From Megasphaera paucivorans (GTDB taxonomy: Bacteria; Bacillota; Negativicutes; Veillonellales; Megasphaeraceae), in contig NZ_FNHQ01000007.1 in the NCBI RefSeq assembly GCF_900103535.1, forward strand, positions 1 to 64,000: a DNA stretch of 64,000 bases, in the 5' to 3' direction. The notes under the pieces are model-generated. The model had not been told where the DNA came from, did no database searches, and worked only from the letters and a program-made list of their open reading frames with translations. Every line of letters starts with the position of its first letter. Positions within the stretch are counted from its first letter, which is position 1. Both the position numbers and the translations under genes were made by a program. Shown here piece after piece: positions 9,217 through 18,340 of this stretch.

Positions 9217-10182
9217 ATGGATAGAGTATTAACATTAGAATTTGTGCGAGTAACAGAAGCCGCAGCAGTAAAAAGCGGACGTCTCATGGGAATGGGAAAT
9301 AAAATAGGGGCGGATCAGCTGGCGGTTGATGGTATGCATTCAATTTTATCCAGCGTACCTGTAGATGGAACGGTTGTTATCGGGGAAGGCGAATTGGATG
9401 AAGCCCCGATGCTTTACATAGGTGAAAAAGTCGGAGCCGGCGGAATTCCCGTAGATATTGCAGTTGATCCGCTGGAAGGTACGAATTTGGTTGCCAAGGG
9501 ACAGGATGGCGCTATTGCTGTGATAGCAATAGCTGGTAAAGGAAGCCTTCTTCATGCCCCAGACATGTACATGGAAAAACTTTGCGTTGGACCGCGGGCT
9601 AAAGGGTGTATCGATTTAAATATGCCGGTAAAGGAAAATTTACGTCGCATTGCTGAAGGATTGCAACGTGGTATTGATGATTTAACCGTTGTTATTCTCG
9701 GCAGGGAACGTCATGCTGATATTATTCATGAATGTCGGGAAGCGGGCGCACGTATTAAGCTTATCAGTGATGGAGATGTATCTCCGGCTGTGGATGTTGG
9801 GATAGAAGGATCTGGTGCACATGTTCTTATGGGTATCGGCGGAGCTCCAGAAGGAGTTCTTGGTGCAGCAGCCTTGAAATGTTTAGGCGGTGATATGCAG
9901 GCACGTCTAATTCCGTATACGGAAGAAGAAAGAAAACGTTGTGAAGCTATGGGAATTACGGATGTTAACAAGATCCTTACTATTGATGATCTGGTAAAAG
10001 GTGATGATTGTATTTTTTCAGCGACGGCTGTTACCAATACACCTATGATGAAAGGGATTCAATACTTTGGCAGTGGTGCGCGAACTTCTTCTGTTGTTAT
10101 GCGCTATAAGAGCGGAACGATTCGTTTTGTTGATACAATTCATCGTTTTGATAATAAAGCAAAATGGAGTGTTCATATTTAG
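9217..10182 (+). CDS. glpX: Class II fructose-1,6-bisphosphatase
   Basis: Hydrolyses fructose 1,6-bisphosphate to fructose 6-phosphate in gluconeogenesis. The 321-residue GlpX-type enzyme has the metal-binding pattern DPLEGTNLVAKG around residues 86-97 and a GEGELDEAP acidic loop. The SD AGGGAGG precedes ATG 9217. It shares an operon with the transaldolase-like gene and ends before a strong terminator. Confidence 0.95.
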   Translation: MDRVLTLEFVRVTEAAAVKSGRLMGMGNKIGADQLAVDGMHSILSSVPVDGTVVIGEGELDEAPMLYIGEKVGAGGIPVDIAVDPLEGTNLVAKGQDGAIAVIAIAGKGSLLHAPDMYMEKLCVGPRAKGCIDLNMPVKENLRRIAEGLQRGIDDLTVVILGRERHADIIHECREAGARIKLISDGDVSPAVDVGIEGSGAHVLMGIGGAPEGVLGAAALKCLGGDMQARLIPYTEEERKRCEAMGITDVNKILTIDDLVKGDDCIFSATAVTNTPMMKGIQYFGSGARTSSVVMRYKSGTIRFVDTIHRFDNKAKWSVHI

Positions 10183-10195
10183 TGAAGTTATGAAT

Positions 10196-10256
10196 AAAAC
10201 ACCTTTTGTAAGGAATATGTTTATTGTAAACACATCCCTTATGAAAGGTGTTTTTT
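10196..10256 (+). terminator. Rho-independent terminator after glpX
   Basis: AAACACCTTT near 10197 pairs with AAAGGTGTTT near 10245, extended by GTAAGG with CCCTTAT, then a T run. The stretch from 10257 to about 10460 is AT-rich with no supported gene. Confidence 0.85.
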
Positions 10257-10461
10257 AAAAATAAAAATTGTAATATAGTTTACATTGAAAAAGCGAATGT
10301 ATACGGAGAAGATAGATAGATAGTGTCTGAAAATATTTTTTCTCCTCTCATGATCAATAAATTGACAGTGAATATGTTTTATCAAAATTGATGGGTTAAT
10401 CATATGTTTTATTATAATATAAAATAAGCCGAGAAAAATTTTTAACATTTGAAATGATGCC

Positions 10462-10490
10462 TTTTCGTTTATGCGCTTTTATGGTACAAT
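10462..10490 (+). promoter_or_regulatory. Predicted extended -10 promoter of the murA operon
   Basis: TGGTACAAT gives an extended -10 element (TACAAT at 10485-10490). A weak -35, TTTTCG, lies 17 bp upstream. The leader to murA would be about 100 nt. Confidence 0.5.
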
Positions 10491-10599
10491 GACTTGATAG
10501 TAAAAATTAATGAAAATGGTAGATTATGACTATATATGAATAGCAATCTATCATTGTCTATATAAGAGATCTTTTGAATCTATTTAGGAGGCACCAGAA

Positions 10600-11862
10600 T
10601 TGGAGAAACTGGTTATTCATGGTGGAAATCCCTTACAGGGGACTGTGCGGGTCAGTGGGGCTAAAAATGCCGTACTGCCGATTATTGTAGCGTCTATGCT
10701 GGCGACAACCGAAAGTACATTGCAGGAAATTCCTCAATTGGATGATGTACATACAGTATGTGAGGTTATTTCCTCACTTGGTGTGAAAATTGACTCTTCC
10801 CAGGAGGGAACATTAGTCATTGACGCGGCGAATCTTGATTCGTTCTCAGCACCGTATGATTTGGTGCGCCGTATGCGTGCGTCTTTTTTGGTTATGGGAC
10901 CTTTGCTGGCCCGTAAACGGAGAGGGAAAATATCTCTTCCGGGCGGATGTTCAATAGGCGCTCGACCTATTGATTTGCATCTTAAGGCGTTTGAAGCAAT
11001 GGGAGCAAAAGTAAATTTGGAAAATGGTTATATTGAGGCCAGTGTTCCGGAAGGATTAAAAGGAGCACAGATTTATCTTGATTTCCCTAGTGTGGGAGCA
11101 ACGGAAAATATTTTGATGGCGGCGTCCATGGCTGAAGGCCGTACGGTACTGGAGAATGCAGCTGAGGAACCAGAAATCGTTGATTTGGCAACCTATTTGA
11201 ACAGTATGGGAGCAAATATCCGCGGTGCCGGAACGAATATTATCCGCATTGAAGGAGTAAAAGAACTTCATGGTGCAGTCCACTCGGTTATTCCTGATCG
11301 TATTGAAGCGGGAACCTTTATGGTTGGCGCTGCAATGACTGGGGGAAATGTGTATGTGGAGAATGCTTTATCTGAACATTTAAAACCTCTTGTATCCAAG
11401 TTGAAAGAAGTAGGCGCCATAGTGGAAGAAGATATTGATGGAATCCGGGTTATTGGCAAATCTCCGCTTCGTCCTACTGATATTAAAACGCTTCCGTACC
11501 CAGGTTTTCCGACTGATATGCAGGCTCAATTTATGGCTCTCACGACAATTTGCCAAGGTACGAGTGTGATTACGGAAACTGTATTTGAAAATCGATTTAT
11601 GCATGTAGATGAATTTAAGCGTATGGGTGCAAAAATACGGATTGAAGGACGCAGCGCTATCGTTGAAGGGGTACGGGCTCTGGAAGGCTGTCAGGTCAAT
11701 GCTACAGATTTGCGGGCAGGAGCGGCATTGGTTTTGGCTGGATTGGTCGCTTTGGGAGAAACTGAAGTGGGCTATTTACATCATATTGATCGCGGATATG
11801 ATCATTTGGTATTGAAATTACAAAGGCTAGGTGCGGATATTGTTCGGGTCAACAAAGAATAA
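10600..11862 (+). CDS. murA: UDP-N-acetylglucosamine 1-carboxyvinyltransferase
   Basis: First committed step of peptidoglycan synthesis: adds enolpyruvate to UDP-GlcNAc; the target of fosfomycin. The catalytic Cys is C117 in [10 protein letters not shown], so the protein should be fosfomycin-sensitive at this residue. The KNA motif (K22, N23) is present and the 420-residue length is normal. The start is TTG at 10600, directly after TTAGGAGG; no ATG fits the family N-terminus. The 3' end overlaps the next gene by 32 nt, pairing murA with an mreB-type gene as in the murAA-mbl region of Bacillus. Confidence 0.96.
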   Translation: MEKLVIHGGNPLQGTVRVSGAKNAVLPIIVASMLATTESTLQEIPQLDDVHTVCEVISSLGVKIDSSQEGTLVIDAANLDSFSAPYDLVRRMRASFLVMGPLLARKRRGKISLPGGCSIGARPIDLHLKAFEAMGAKVNLENGYIEASVPEGLKGAQIYLDFPSVGATENILMAASMAEGRTVLENAAEEPEIVDLATYLNSMGANIRGAGTNIIRIEGVKELHGAVHSVIPDRIEAGTFMVGAAMTGGNVYVENALSEHLKPLVSKLKEVGAIVEEDIDGIRVIGKSPLRPTDIKTLPYPGFPTDMQAQFMALTTICQGTSVITETVFENRFMHVDEFKRMGAKIRIEGRSAIVEGVRALEGCQVNATDLRAGAALVLAGLVALGETEVGYLHHIDRGYDHLVLKLQRLGADIVRVNKE

Positions 11863-12925
11863 AAACAAAAGGAATAAAGAGCGTCAGTCTAAGCGGTCCC
11901 ATTCTTTTTTTCTTTCCCGGTGGTTTGGTAATGACTTGGCTATTGATCTAGGAACAGCCAACGTGGTCGTTTATGTAAAGGGCCGGGGAATTGTTGTCAA
12001 TGAACCAGCTGTGATGGCTGTTGATGCAACTGTCCATCGTGTTGTGGCTATTGGGAAAAAAGCACAGGAAATGTTAGGTCGGACACCACGGAATATTTGT
12101 GCGTTCCATCCGCTGCATAACGGTGTTATTGCTGATTATGATGCAACGGAGTATATGCTGCGATATTTTATCCGCAAAGCGGTTGGCAAATCATATGTTT
12201 TTAAACCTCGTGTTATTATTTGTGTTCCTTCGGGAGTTACAAATGTGGAACGGCGGGCAGTTGTTGAAGCGGTACTGCAAGCTGGAGTCAGAAAGGTTGT
12301 TGTTATGGAAGAACCTCTGGCGGCAGCTATTGGAGCAGGACTGGATATTGCTAAATCCAATGGTTCTATGGTTATTGACATTGGCGGTGGGACCACAGAT
12401 GTGGCTGTACTCAGTTTGAGCGGTATTGTTATCAGTGAATCGTTGAAAATTGGCAGCAATACTTTTGATGAAGCAATCATGCGTTATTTGGAAAAACAAA
12501 AACACATTATTATTGGACAACGAACAGCGGAAGAACTTAAAATACTTATTGGGACTGCTTTGCCTGATGGTCGTGATTTGACCGCAGATGTGAGAGGACG
12601 CAGTACGGAAACTGGTCTCCCAATCATGGTAGATGTTGATTCCAAGGAAATTTGCATGGCTTTGCAGGAAACAATACATCCAATTTTGCGTGCGGCTGTT
12701 TCTATTTTAGAAAAAACACCACCAGAACTAGCGGCGGATATTGCTGATCACGGCATCGTTTTAACAGGAGGCGGCTTTCTTCTTGACGGATTGGATCGTC
12801 TTGTTTCGGAAGCAACAGGGATGGCAGCCTATCTTTGTGATGAGCCGTTATTGTGTGTAACTCTTGGAGCAGGTAAAGCTCTTAATGAGATGGAACATCT
12901 AAAAGATAGTTTTGATGATTTATGA
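11831..12925 (+). CDS. MreB/Mbl-family rod-shape actin homologue
   Basis: Bacterial actin that guides lateral wall synthesis at the inner membrane face. The 364-residue protein has the phosphate-1 loop [13 protein letters not shown], phosphate-2 loop [14 protein letters not shown] and the adenosine motif [12 protein letters not shown]. The N-terminus has about 25 extra, very basic residues rich in K, R and S before the usual [13 protein letters not shown] start. No ATG is available: GTG 11831 (inside murA) or TTG 11840 are the possible starts. Which MreB paralogue it is (MreB, Mbl, MreBH) cannot be settled here; mreC and mreD are not adjacent. Confidence 0.9.
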   Translation: MRILFGSTKNKNKRNKERQSKRSHSFFLSRWFGNDLAIDLGTANVVVYVKGRGIVVNEPAVMAVDATVHRVVAIGKKAQEMLGRTPRNICAFHPLHNGVIADYDATEYMLRYFIRKAVGKSYVFKPRVIICVPSGVTNVERRAVVEAVLQAGVRKVVVMEEPLAAAIGAGLDIAKSNGSMVIDIGGGTTDVAVLSLSGIVISESLKIGSNTFDEAIMRYLEKQKHIIIGQRTAEELKILIGTALPDGRDLTADVRGRSTETGLPIMVDVDSKEICMALQETIHPILRAAVSILEKTPPELAADIADHGIVLTGGGFLLDGLDRLVSEATGMAAYLCDEPLLCVTLGAGKALNEMEHLKDSFDDL

Positions 12926-12941
12926 TAAGGAGTGAATTATC

Positions 12942-13238
12942 ATGAAGATGAAAAAGAAACTAGCAGTCATACTGGGAATAATAAGCTCTTTAACTATTAC
13001 AGCTGCTGCCTTAGCGGCAGATGTGCAGCATGTAGCAACATTGGGTGGAACTGTTGCATCGGTTATGCCTGTAGGAGCAGCGGTAAAGGAAGGGGATGTG
13101 CTTATGACAGTGATGGCTTTAGCAGGCCCGATGCCTGCCACACGTGCATCAGCAGGTGGTATAGTAAAAGCAGTTATGGTACATCCGGGAAGTAAAGTGC
13201 AGCCTGGTGAGGTCGTTGTCATTGTGGAATCGAAGTAA
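12942..13238 (+). CDS. Secreted biotinyl/lipoyl-like domain protein lacking the modified lysine
   Basis: 98 residues: a signal peptide (about 1-25, ending ALA-A) and one hammerhead-type biotinyl/lipoyl fold (GGTVASVMPVG, VKEGDVL, ASAGGIVKAVMVHPGSKVQPGEVVV). In carrier proteins the hairpin turn holds EAMKM with the biotinylated lysine. Here the turn reads VMALAGPM, so no lysine is available. Export across the membrane also argues against a carboxylase role. It may be a structural domain of an export or envelope complex, as in periplasmic adaptors. ATG 12942 follows AAGGAG; 16 nt after the mreB-type gene and 10 nt before the peptidase gene. Confidence 0.75.
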   Translation: MKMKKKLAVILGIISSLTITAAALAADVQHVATLGGTVASVMPVGAAVKEGDVLMTVMALAGPMPATRASAGGIVKAVMVHPGSKVQPGEVVVIVESK

Positions 13239-13248
13239 GAGGAGAATT

Positions 13249-15231
13249 ATGGTGAAAAAAATTAACTGGCGGCGGTTGGCTGTAAGAGCTACAATGGTAG
13301 CTCTGTGTTGTGCTTTTTCTATTATTTCATATGCAGAAGAATTTATGTCCGTCAGTGAGGTTCAACCTGGAATGACGGGATATGCTAAGACAGTGACACA
13401 TGGTACCGATATAGAGAGCTTCCCTGTAGAAATATTGGGAGTTATGAAAAATAGTGGTCCTTCCGGCGATTTGATTTTAGCTAAATTTTCGGGTCCGCTT
13501 ATTGATCAAACAGGTGGCATTGCGCAGGGAATGAGCGGCAGTCCTGTATATATTAACGGTAAATTGTTGGGCGCAATCGCTTATGGCTGGTCATTCACCA
13601 ATTCAAAAATTGGGATGATTACACCGATTGGTGATATGTTGAAACTGTGGAATGTGCCATCTAAAGAAGAAATACAGCCATTTAATGCCCGAGAAACTTC
13701 TTTGGTACCTATTTCGACACCTTTGATGGCGTCTGGATTTGATGCAGCCTCTATGGCATGGATGCAGGAAAAATTGCCGCAATATAAATTTGTTCCTGTT
13801 GATACAGCTACTGCGGCAACCGATAATGCGGCATTTCCTTTGGAACCAGGCAGCTCTGTAGCCGCTGCATTGGTCAACGGTGATTTAAAACTAGGAGCTA
13901 TTGGTACGGTAACTTATATTGATAATGATCATATTGTTGCGTTTGGGCATCCATTTTTAAAAAAAGGCAGCATTAATTATTTTATGCACAATGCCTATAT
14001 TTTTACGATTGTCAATAGTATGTCTAGTTCTTTTAAGCTGGGTTCTGTTGGAGCTGAAATTGGCAAAATAGAACAGGATCGCGGTGCGGGGATTGCAGGA
14101 GAGTACGGTAGACTTGCTCCGGGAATTCCTGTAATTATTCACGTTCATGATGATGATACGGGTGCGCAAAGTCTAAAACGGGTAAAAATTATTGAAGACA
14201 ATGAGTTAACACCGGTATTGACGGCGACCAGTGTGTATAACGTTGTGAACAAGACGATTGACCGTTCTGGCGGAGGTACGGTGGAATTTGCCTATACTAT
14301 CCGTTCTTCTAAAGGTCGCGACAAGGATATTACACGTCATAATATGTATTATTCCGAAGATAATGTGAATGAAAAAAGTATTGATGAATTATATAATGTA
14401 CTGGATATTTTAAAGCATAATGAATTTATTGATTATCCGATTCTTGATGTGGATATGTCAGTTGATATTACGCAGGCGAAAAAATCAGCCCGTATTATTG
14501 CAGCGACAGCAGCACCTGTTGTAGCTAGTCCGGGAGATACGATTTATTTTAAGGTAACATTGCATCCGTACCGGGGGGCTGATGAAGTAAAAACCATGAC
14601 ATATACCGTACCGGAGGATCAGCCGTTTGGTACTATGATGCTTGAAGTACGAGGCGGAGGCATTGTACCGCTGCCGTATCTGATTGAAAAACAGCGATAT
14701 AATTTGACAGATGAGATTATCGAGCGGCTGCGGCATTTTAAAGATTTTGGGCAGCTCAAGAAGGAAATCGAAACGAATGATGCGAATAATGACTTGGTTA
14801 TTGAACCATTAGATCCCGGTGTAAGCATGATCAATGATGGTCATCAAACCATGAAAAAAGAAAAAATAAAAGGCAAGGAACCGGCAGAACCTTCAAAAGA
14901 TATTATTAAGCCGGCAAAGAAGGGCGTTGTAGAAGAAACAGATGGTGATAAAAAATCTACGTTATCTACCCCTTATATTGTAACGGGTGATGGGCAGATT
15001 GGTATCAAAATAGTGTCCAAGGAAAAAAGAGATGCGTTGCTAGCTAAAAGCCATCAACTTAATGAAGGAAAAGCTATTATCGGAGAAGAACCCGATAATA
15101 CAGACGATACAGCAGCTGTTGAAAATAGCGGCTTGCTGGGAAAACAGTCAAGTGCAAACAAAAAGGGCAGTCACGATAATAAAGATAACAGCAGTAAAGA
15201 TGACAGGAGTGTCATCTTTAGCGGCTATTAA
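13249..15231 (+). CDS. SpoIVB-type peptidase S55 domain protein, exported
   Basis: 660 residues with an N-terminal signal or anchor segment (about 12-30). A peptidase S55 domain (about 35-260) has MTGYAKTVTHG and the serine motif QGMSGSPVYINGKLLGAIAYGW. A second beta-rich region follows (about 280-520), then a low-complexity, Lys/Asp-rich tail. In Bacillus, SpoIVB is a sporulation signalling protease, but S55 domains also occur in non-spore-formers. The neighbours here (murA, mreB type, then outer-membrane genes) suggest an envelope role. ATG 13249 follows AGAGGAG. Substrate unknown. Confidence 0.8.
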   Translation: MVKKINWRRLAVRATMVALCCAFSIISYAEEFMSVSEVQPGMTGYAKTVTHGTDIESFPVEILGVMKNSGPSGDLILAKFSGPLIDQTGGIAQGMSGSPVYINGKLLGAIAYGWSFTNSKIGMITPIGDMLKLWNVPSKEEIQPFNARETSLVPISTPLMASGFDAASMAWMQEKLPQYKFVPVDTATAATDNAAFPLEPGSSVAAALVNGDLKLGAIGTVTYIDNDHIVAFGHPFLKKGSINYFMHNAYIFTIVNSMSSSFKLGSVGAEIGKIEQDRGAGIAGEYGRLAPGIPVIIHVHDDDTGAQSLKRVKIIEDNELTPVLTATSVYNVVNKTIDRSGGGTVEFAYTIRSSKGRDKDITRHNMYYSEDNVNEKSIDELYNVLDILKHNEFIDYPILDVDMSVDITQAKKSARIIAATAAPVVASPGDTIYFKVTLHPYRGADEVKTMTYTVPEDQPFGTMMLEVRGGGIVPLPYLIEKQRYNLTDEIIERLRHFKDFGQLKKEIETNDANNDLVIEPLDPGVSMINDGHQTMKKEKIKGKEPAEPSKDIIKPAKKGVVEETDGDKKSTLSTPYIVTGDGQIGIKIVSKEKRDALLAKSHQLNEGKAIIGEEPDNTDDTAAVENSGLLGKQSSANKKGSHDNKDNSSKDDRSVIFSGY

Positions 15232-15281
15232 AAAATAACGATTATGATAATGCGTAATAGCTGTCATGATCGTTATTTTTA
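15231..15281 (+). terminator. Terminator closing the murA operon
   Basis: AAAAATAACGAT (15231-15242) pairs perfectly with ATCGTTATTTTT (15269-15280); the stem contains the T run. Confidence 0.8.
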
Positions 15282-15358
15282 ATACTGCTTTTTATAACGT
15301 AGCATCCTGATCGATAATTTAAAAAATCTGTAAAATATAACTTTGAACAGGCGTCAAC

Positions 15359-15387
15359 TTGATATTTACTTATATCCATGGTATCAT
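15359..15387 (+). promoter_or_regulatory. Predicted promoter of the mla/outer-membrane gene cluster
   Basis: TTGATA (15359-15364), 17 bp, TATCAT (15382-15387) preceded by TGG, an extended -10. The start would be near 15394, leaving a leader of about 125 nt in which no clear structure was seen. No strong terminator was found between here and 33250, so it may drive most of the 18-kb cluster. Confidence 0.65.
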
Positions 15388-15517
15388 CTATTTTATGGAA
15401 ACTCAAAAAGGTTTAAAAGTTTTCTAACGTATAGGAGATAGTCTATTTAAGGGTTTTACATCTACTTCCAATGATGGTATAGTAAAATTGATAAGACATG
15501 ATGGAGGAGGGGTGCTT

Positions 15518-16282
15518 GTGCAGGAAATATTAGAGAAAATAGGCCGTTTTACTTTACATGTATTTGAACATGTAGGAGTTATTGCGATCCTTTTTATACA
15601 GACATTGCGACAGCTTCCCAAAATCAATAGAAAGCTTACCATTGTTCAAATGGCACATCTTGGAGTTGATTCATTACCGATTGTTAGTTTAACACTGCTG
15701 TTTGCAGGGATGGTCATGACGTTGCAAATTGTGGATATATTACTGCGTTATGGAGCGCAATCCACGTTAGGCGGAATTATGTCGGTTGGGATGGGACGGG
15801 AATTAGGACCCATCTTAACAGGTGTTGTTGTTGCCGGGCGTTGTGGAGCTGCGATGACAGCCGAAATAGGTACAATGAAAGTGACTGAACAAATTGATGC
15901 ACTTCGCTGTATGGCAACCGATCCGGTAGCATATCTTGTTGTTCCGCGTTTTGCGGCTTGTATTATTATGGTACCTATTCTTGCATTATATGGATATATT
16001 ATCGGTACTGGCGGCGGATATGTCGTATCTACTTTTTTAGCTGGACTTACGACGTATACCTATATCAATTCTATCGAAATTTTTACTGCAGTCAGTGATG
16101 TGGTATATGGTATGATTAAGGCTATGTTTTTCGGGGGCATTATTTCTCTGATAGCCTGTCATGAAGGAATGCACTGCAAAAGCGGGGCCGAAGGAGTTGG
16201 ACAGGCTACGACCCGATCCGTTGTGACATCCATTATCTTTATTTTTATTTGTAATTATTTGTTATCTATTATTTTATACTAG
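15518..16282 (+). CDS. mlaE: MlaE-family ABC transporter permease
   Basis: Inner-membrane permease of the Mla phospholipid transport system. 254 residues with about five hydrophobic segments and the conserved loop ELGPILTGVVVAGRCGAAMTAEIGTM. The start is GTG 15518 (a GTG at 15512 is also possible) after GGAGGAGGG; a TTG at 15488 in frame lacks an SD. It lies 9 nt before the ATPase gene. No mlaA, mlaB or mlaC lies nearby, matching the minimal MlaEFD seen in Negativicutes. Confidence 0.93.
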   Translation: MQEILEKIGRFTLHVFEHVGVIAILFIQTLRQLPKINRKLTIVQMAHLGVDSLPIVSLTLLFAGMVMTLQIVDILLRYGAQSTLGGIMSVGMGRELGPILTGVVVAGRCGAAMTAEIGTMKVTEQIDALRCMATDPVAYLVVPRFAACIIMVPILALYGYIIGTGGGYVVSTFLAGLTTYTYINSIEIFTAVSDVVYGMIKAMFFGGIISLIACHEGMHCKSGAEGVGQATTRSVVTSIIFIFICNYLLSIILY

Positions 16283-16291
16283 GAGACGTAT

Positions 16292-17044
16292 ATGATCAGA
16301 TTGCAAGATGTAACCGTGGTGTATGGCAGCCGGGTTATCCTGGACCATATCAACCTAGATGTCCGAAAGGGTGAAACCCTAGCCATTCTAGGGGCCAGCG
16401 GATCTGGTAAGAGTACAATATTAAAACTTATTATTGGGTTGCAGAAACCTACCAGCGGACATATTTTTATTGATGATGTAGATGTGACAAATTATACAGA
16501 AGAACAAATGATTGCTGTTAGACAGCGCATGGGGATGGTTTTTCAGTATTCTGCACTTTTTGATTCTATGTCTGTTGAAGAAAATGTAGCATTTGGCCTT
16601 AGGCAGCATACTAAATATAACGATGAGAAAATTCAAGCCATTGTTAAAGAAAAATTGCATTTAGTAGGATTAGATACTATTGAACAGATGATGCCGAACG
16701 ATTTGTCCGGGGGGATGAAAAAAAGAGTCAGTCTGGCACGGGCTATTGTTTTAGACCCATCACTTATTCTTTATGATGAACCGACAGCAGGACTGGATCC
16801 ACTCCGCTGCATGGATATTAATAAACTTATTGTTGGCATGCAGCAGCATTTGAAAGCAACTTCTATTGTGGTTACACATGATATGGATTCGGCGTTTTAC
16901 GTTGCCGACCGATTGGCTCTTTTACAGGATGGAAAATTTTTAATTGTTGCTCCTAAGGAAGAATTTCGTAGGTGCGAAAATAGGGATGTACAGTTGTTTA
17001 TCCATGGCGGGGTACTTCCGGAAGAAGGAGGACGAGCTAAATGA
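16292..17044 (+). CDS. mlaF: MlaF-family ABC transporter ATP-binding protein
   Basis: Powers lipid movement through MlaE. 250 residues with Walker A GASGSGKST, Q-loop VFQYSALFDSM, signature DLSGGM and Walker B LILYDEPTAGLDP, then the switch His in VVTHD. ATG 16292 follows AGGAGACG. Its TGA overlaps the ATG of mlaD by 4 nt, implying translational coupling. Confidence 0.94.
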   Translation: MIRLQDVTVVYGSRVILDHINLDVRKGETLAILGASGSGKSTILKLIIGLQKPTSGHIFIDDVDVTNYTEEQMIAVRQRMGMVFQYSALFDSMSVEENVAFGLRQHTKYNDEKIQAIVKEKLHLVGLDTIEQMMPNDLSGGMKKRVSLARAIVLDPSLILYDEPTAGLDPLRCMDINKLIVGMQQHLKATSIVVTHDMDSAFYVADRLALLQDGKFLIVAPKEEFRRCENRDVQLFIHGGVLPEEGGRAK

Positions 17045-18294
17045 AATGGACTGCAGAAGCAAAAGTTGGATTAGTAACGGTCATTGGTATCATAGTATTC
17101 ACCTATGTGATTCTTGACCTTGCTCATGCGGAAATTTTTGGCAAGCCTGGTTTTGAAATACATGCCGTGTTTGCCGATGCCAATGGCTTGAAGTCTGGAA
17201 ACGCTGTCCGATATGTAGGTGTCCATGTCGGGAAGGTGGAAAGCATATCAACCACTAAATATGGGGTCGATGCTAAAATTAAATTAGATAAGGGAACCGA
17301 AATTCCAAAAGATTCCAAAGTTATCGTAGCAACCGATGGATTGTTGGGTGAAAAGATTATTCAGATTACTCCGGGAGAAGATTCCAATCATTTATTAACA
17401 AACGGAGACTATATATATGGAACAGCTGGTCAAAGTATGGATGACATGATGAAGAGTGCCAACACATTAATGACGAGTGTGAATGATATGATGAAGAATG
17501 TTAACGCCGTGATCGGTGATGATAAAACACAGGAGGCCATGCGCGGGACGATTCGCAATTCAGAACTATTGACAGGAAATATGAATGCAATCGTACAGGG
17601 AAATGCCGGAAATATACAGGCTATTACGGCGAACATGGCAGCCATTACGACATCTATGAATAATGTGGCCTCACAGCTACAGCAATCAGCGCAGACAATA
17701 GATGGGGATGGCGTGACTTCACAGAACATCAGGGCAACGGCTGTCAATGTGAAAGACATTACAGAACGAGTTGAAAAAATAGCGGCTTCTATGGAGAAAA
17801 TCACTAATGATCCGGCGAGTCAGGCGGATTTAAAAACGACACTGCACAATACCGCGCAGATTTCTACAAAAGTAAATAACATTCTAGGAAATGGTAAAAT
17901 TACGGTACAAGGTGAAGCCGGAATGTTGTATAATGATACTAAGGGTGAAAGTGGTGCCAATGTAAATTTTAAGGTGTACCGTGACAAGTCTTTTGCTCTT
18001 ATTGGAGCGGAAAGTATTGGAAACGGTACGGCACTGAATTTACAGTATGGTTATCATGAAAATTTATTTGAACGGCGAATAGGAATCATTAATGGCAATT
18101 TAGGTGCCGGTATTGATTTTGGAGTCAATGGTCCGTTTCGTATATCGTTGGAAGGATATGATCCTAACGATTGGCGCTATCGCATTAAAGCGCAGTATAA
18201 AATTTTACCGAATATCTATCTTTTTGGTCAATTTACACGGCCAATGGGACGTAACGATGGCGGTAATTATTATGGTGTCAACTATACTTTTTAA
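17041..18294 (+). CDS. mlaD: MlaD-type MCE protein with a C-terminal outer-membrane beta-barrel-like domain
   Basis: 417 residues. An N-terminal membrane anchor (about 7-28) precedes an MCE domain (about 37-115: VFADANGLKSGNAVRYVGV, ATDGLLGEKIIQI). A long helical section (about 130-300) is rich in N, M, T and A. The last 120 residues have alternating aromatic strands and end in GVNYTF, the terminal Phe typical of outer-membrane barrels. E. coli MlaD (about 180 residues) lacks these extra parts. In Veillonella parvula a comparable protein has been described as an inner-to-outer membrane bridge, so this one probably spans the envelope and would not need MlaC or MlaA. Confidence 0.9.
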   Translation: MKWTAEAKVGLVTVIGIIVFTYVILDLAHAEIFGKPGFEIHAVFADANGLKSGNAVRYVGVHVGKVESISTTKYGVDAKIKLDKGTEIPKDSKVIVATDGLLGEKIIQITPGEDSNHLLTNGDYIYGTAGQSMDDMMKSANTLMTSVNDMMKNVNAVIGDDKTQEAMRGTIRNSELLTGNMNAIVQGNAGNIQAITANMAAITTSMNNVASQLQQSAQTIDGDGVTSQNIRATAVNVKDITERVEKIAASMEKITNDPASQADLKTTLHNTAQISTKVNNILGNGKITVQGEAGMLYNDTKGESGANVNFKVYRDKSFALIGAESIGNGTALNLQYGYHENLFERRIGIINGNLGAGIDFGVNGPFRISLEGYDPNDWRYRIKAQYKILPNIYLFGQFTRPMGRNDGGNYYGVNYTF

Positions 18295-18340
18295 AAAGCA
18301 TAGTCATAATATTAAGATATAAATGATGGGGGTACCCAAG

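Noticed and set aside
12136-12679. Long minus-strand frames inside the mreB-type gene (up to 162 codons)
   Set aside because: Shadow frames of conserved coding sequence; no start signals or recognisable domains.
13249-15231. Evidence that the organism sporulates
   Set aside because: S55 peptidase domains also occur in non-spore-formers and no other sporulation gene is present in the window.
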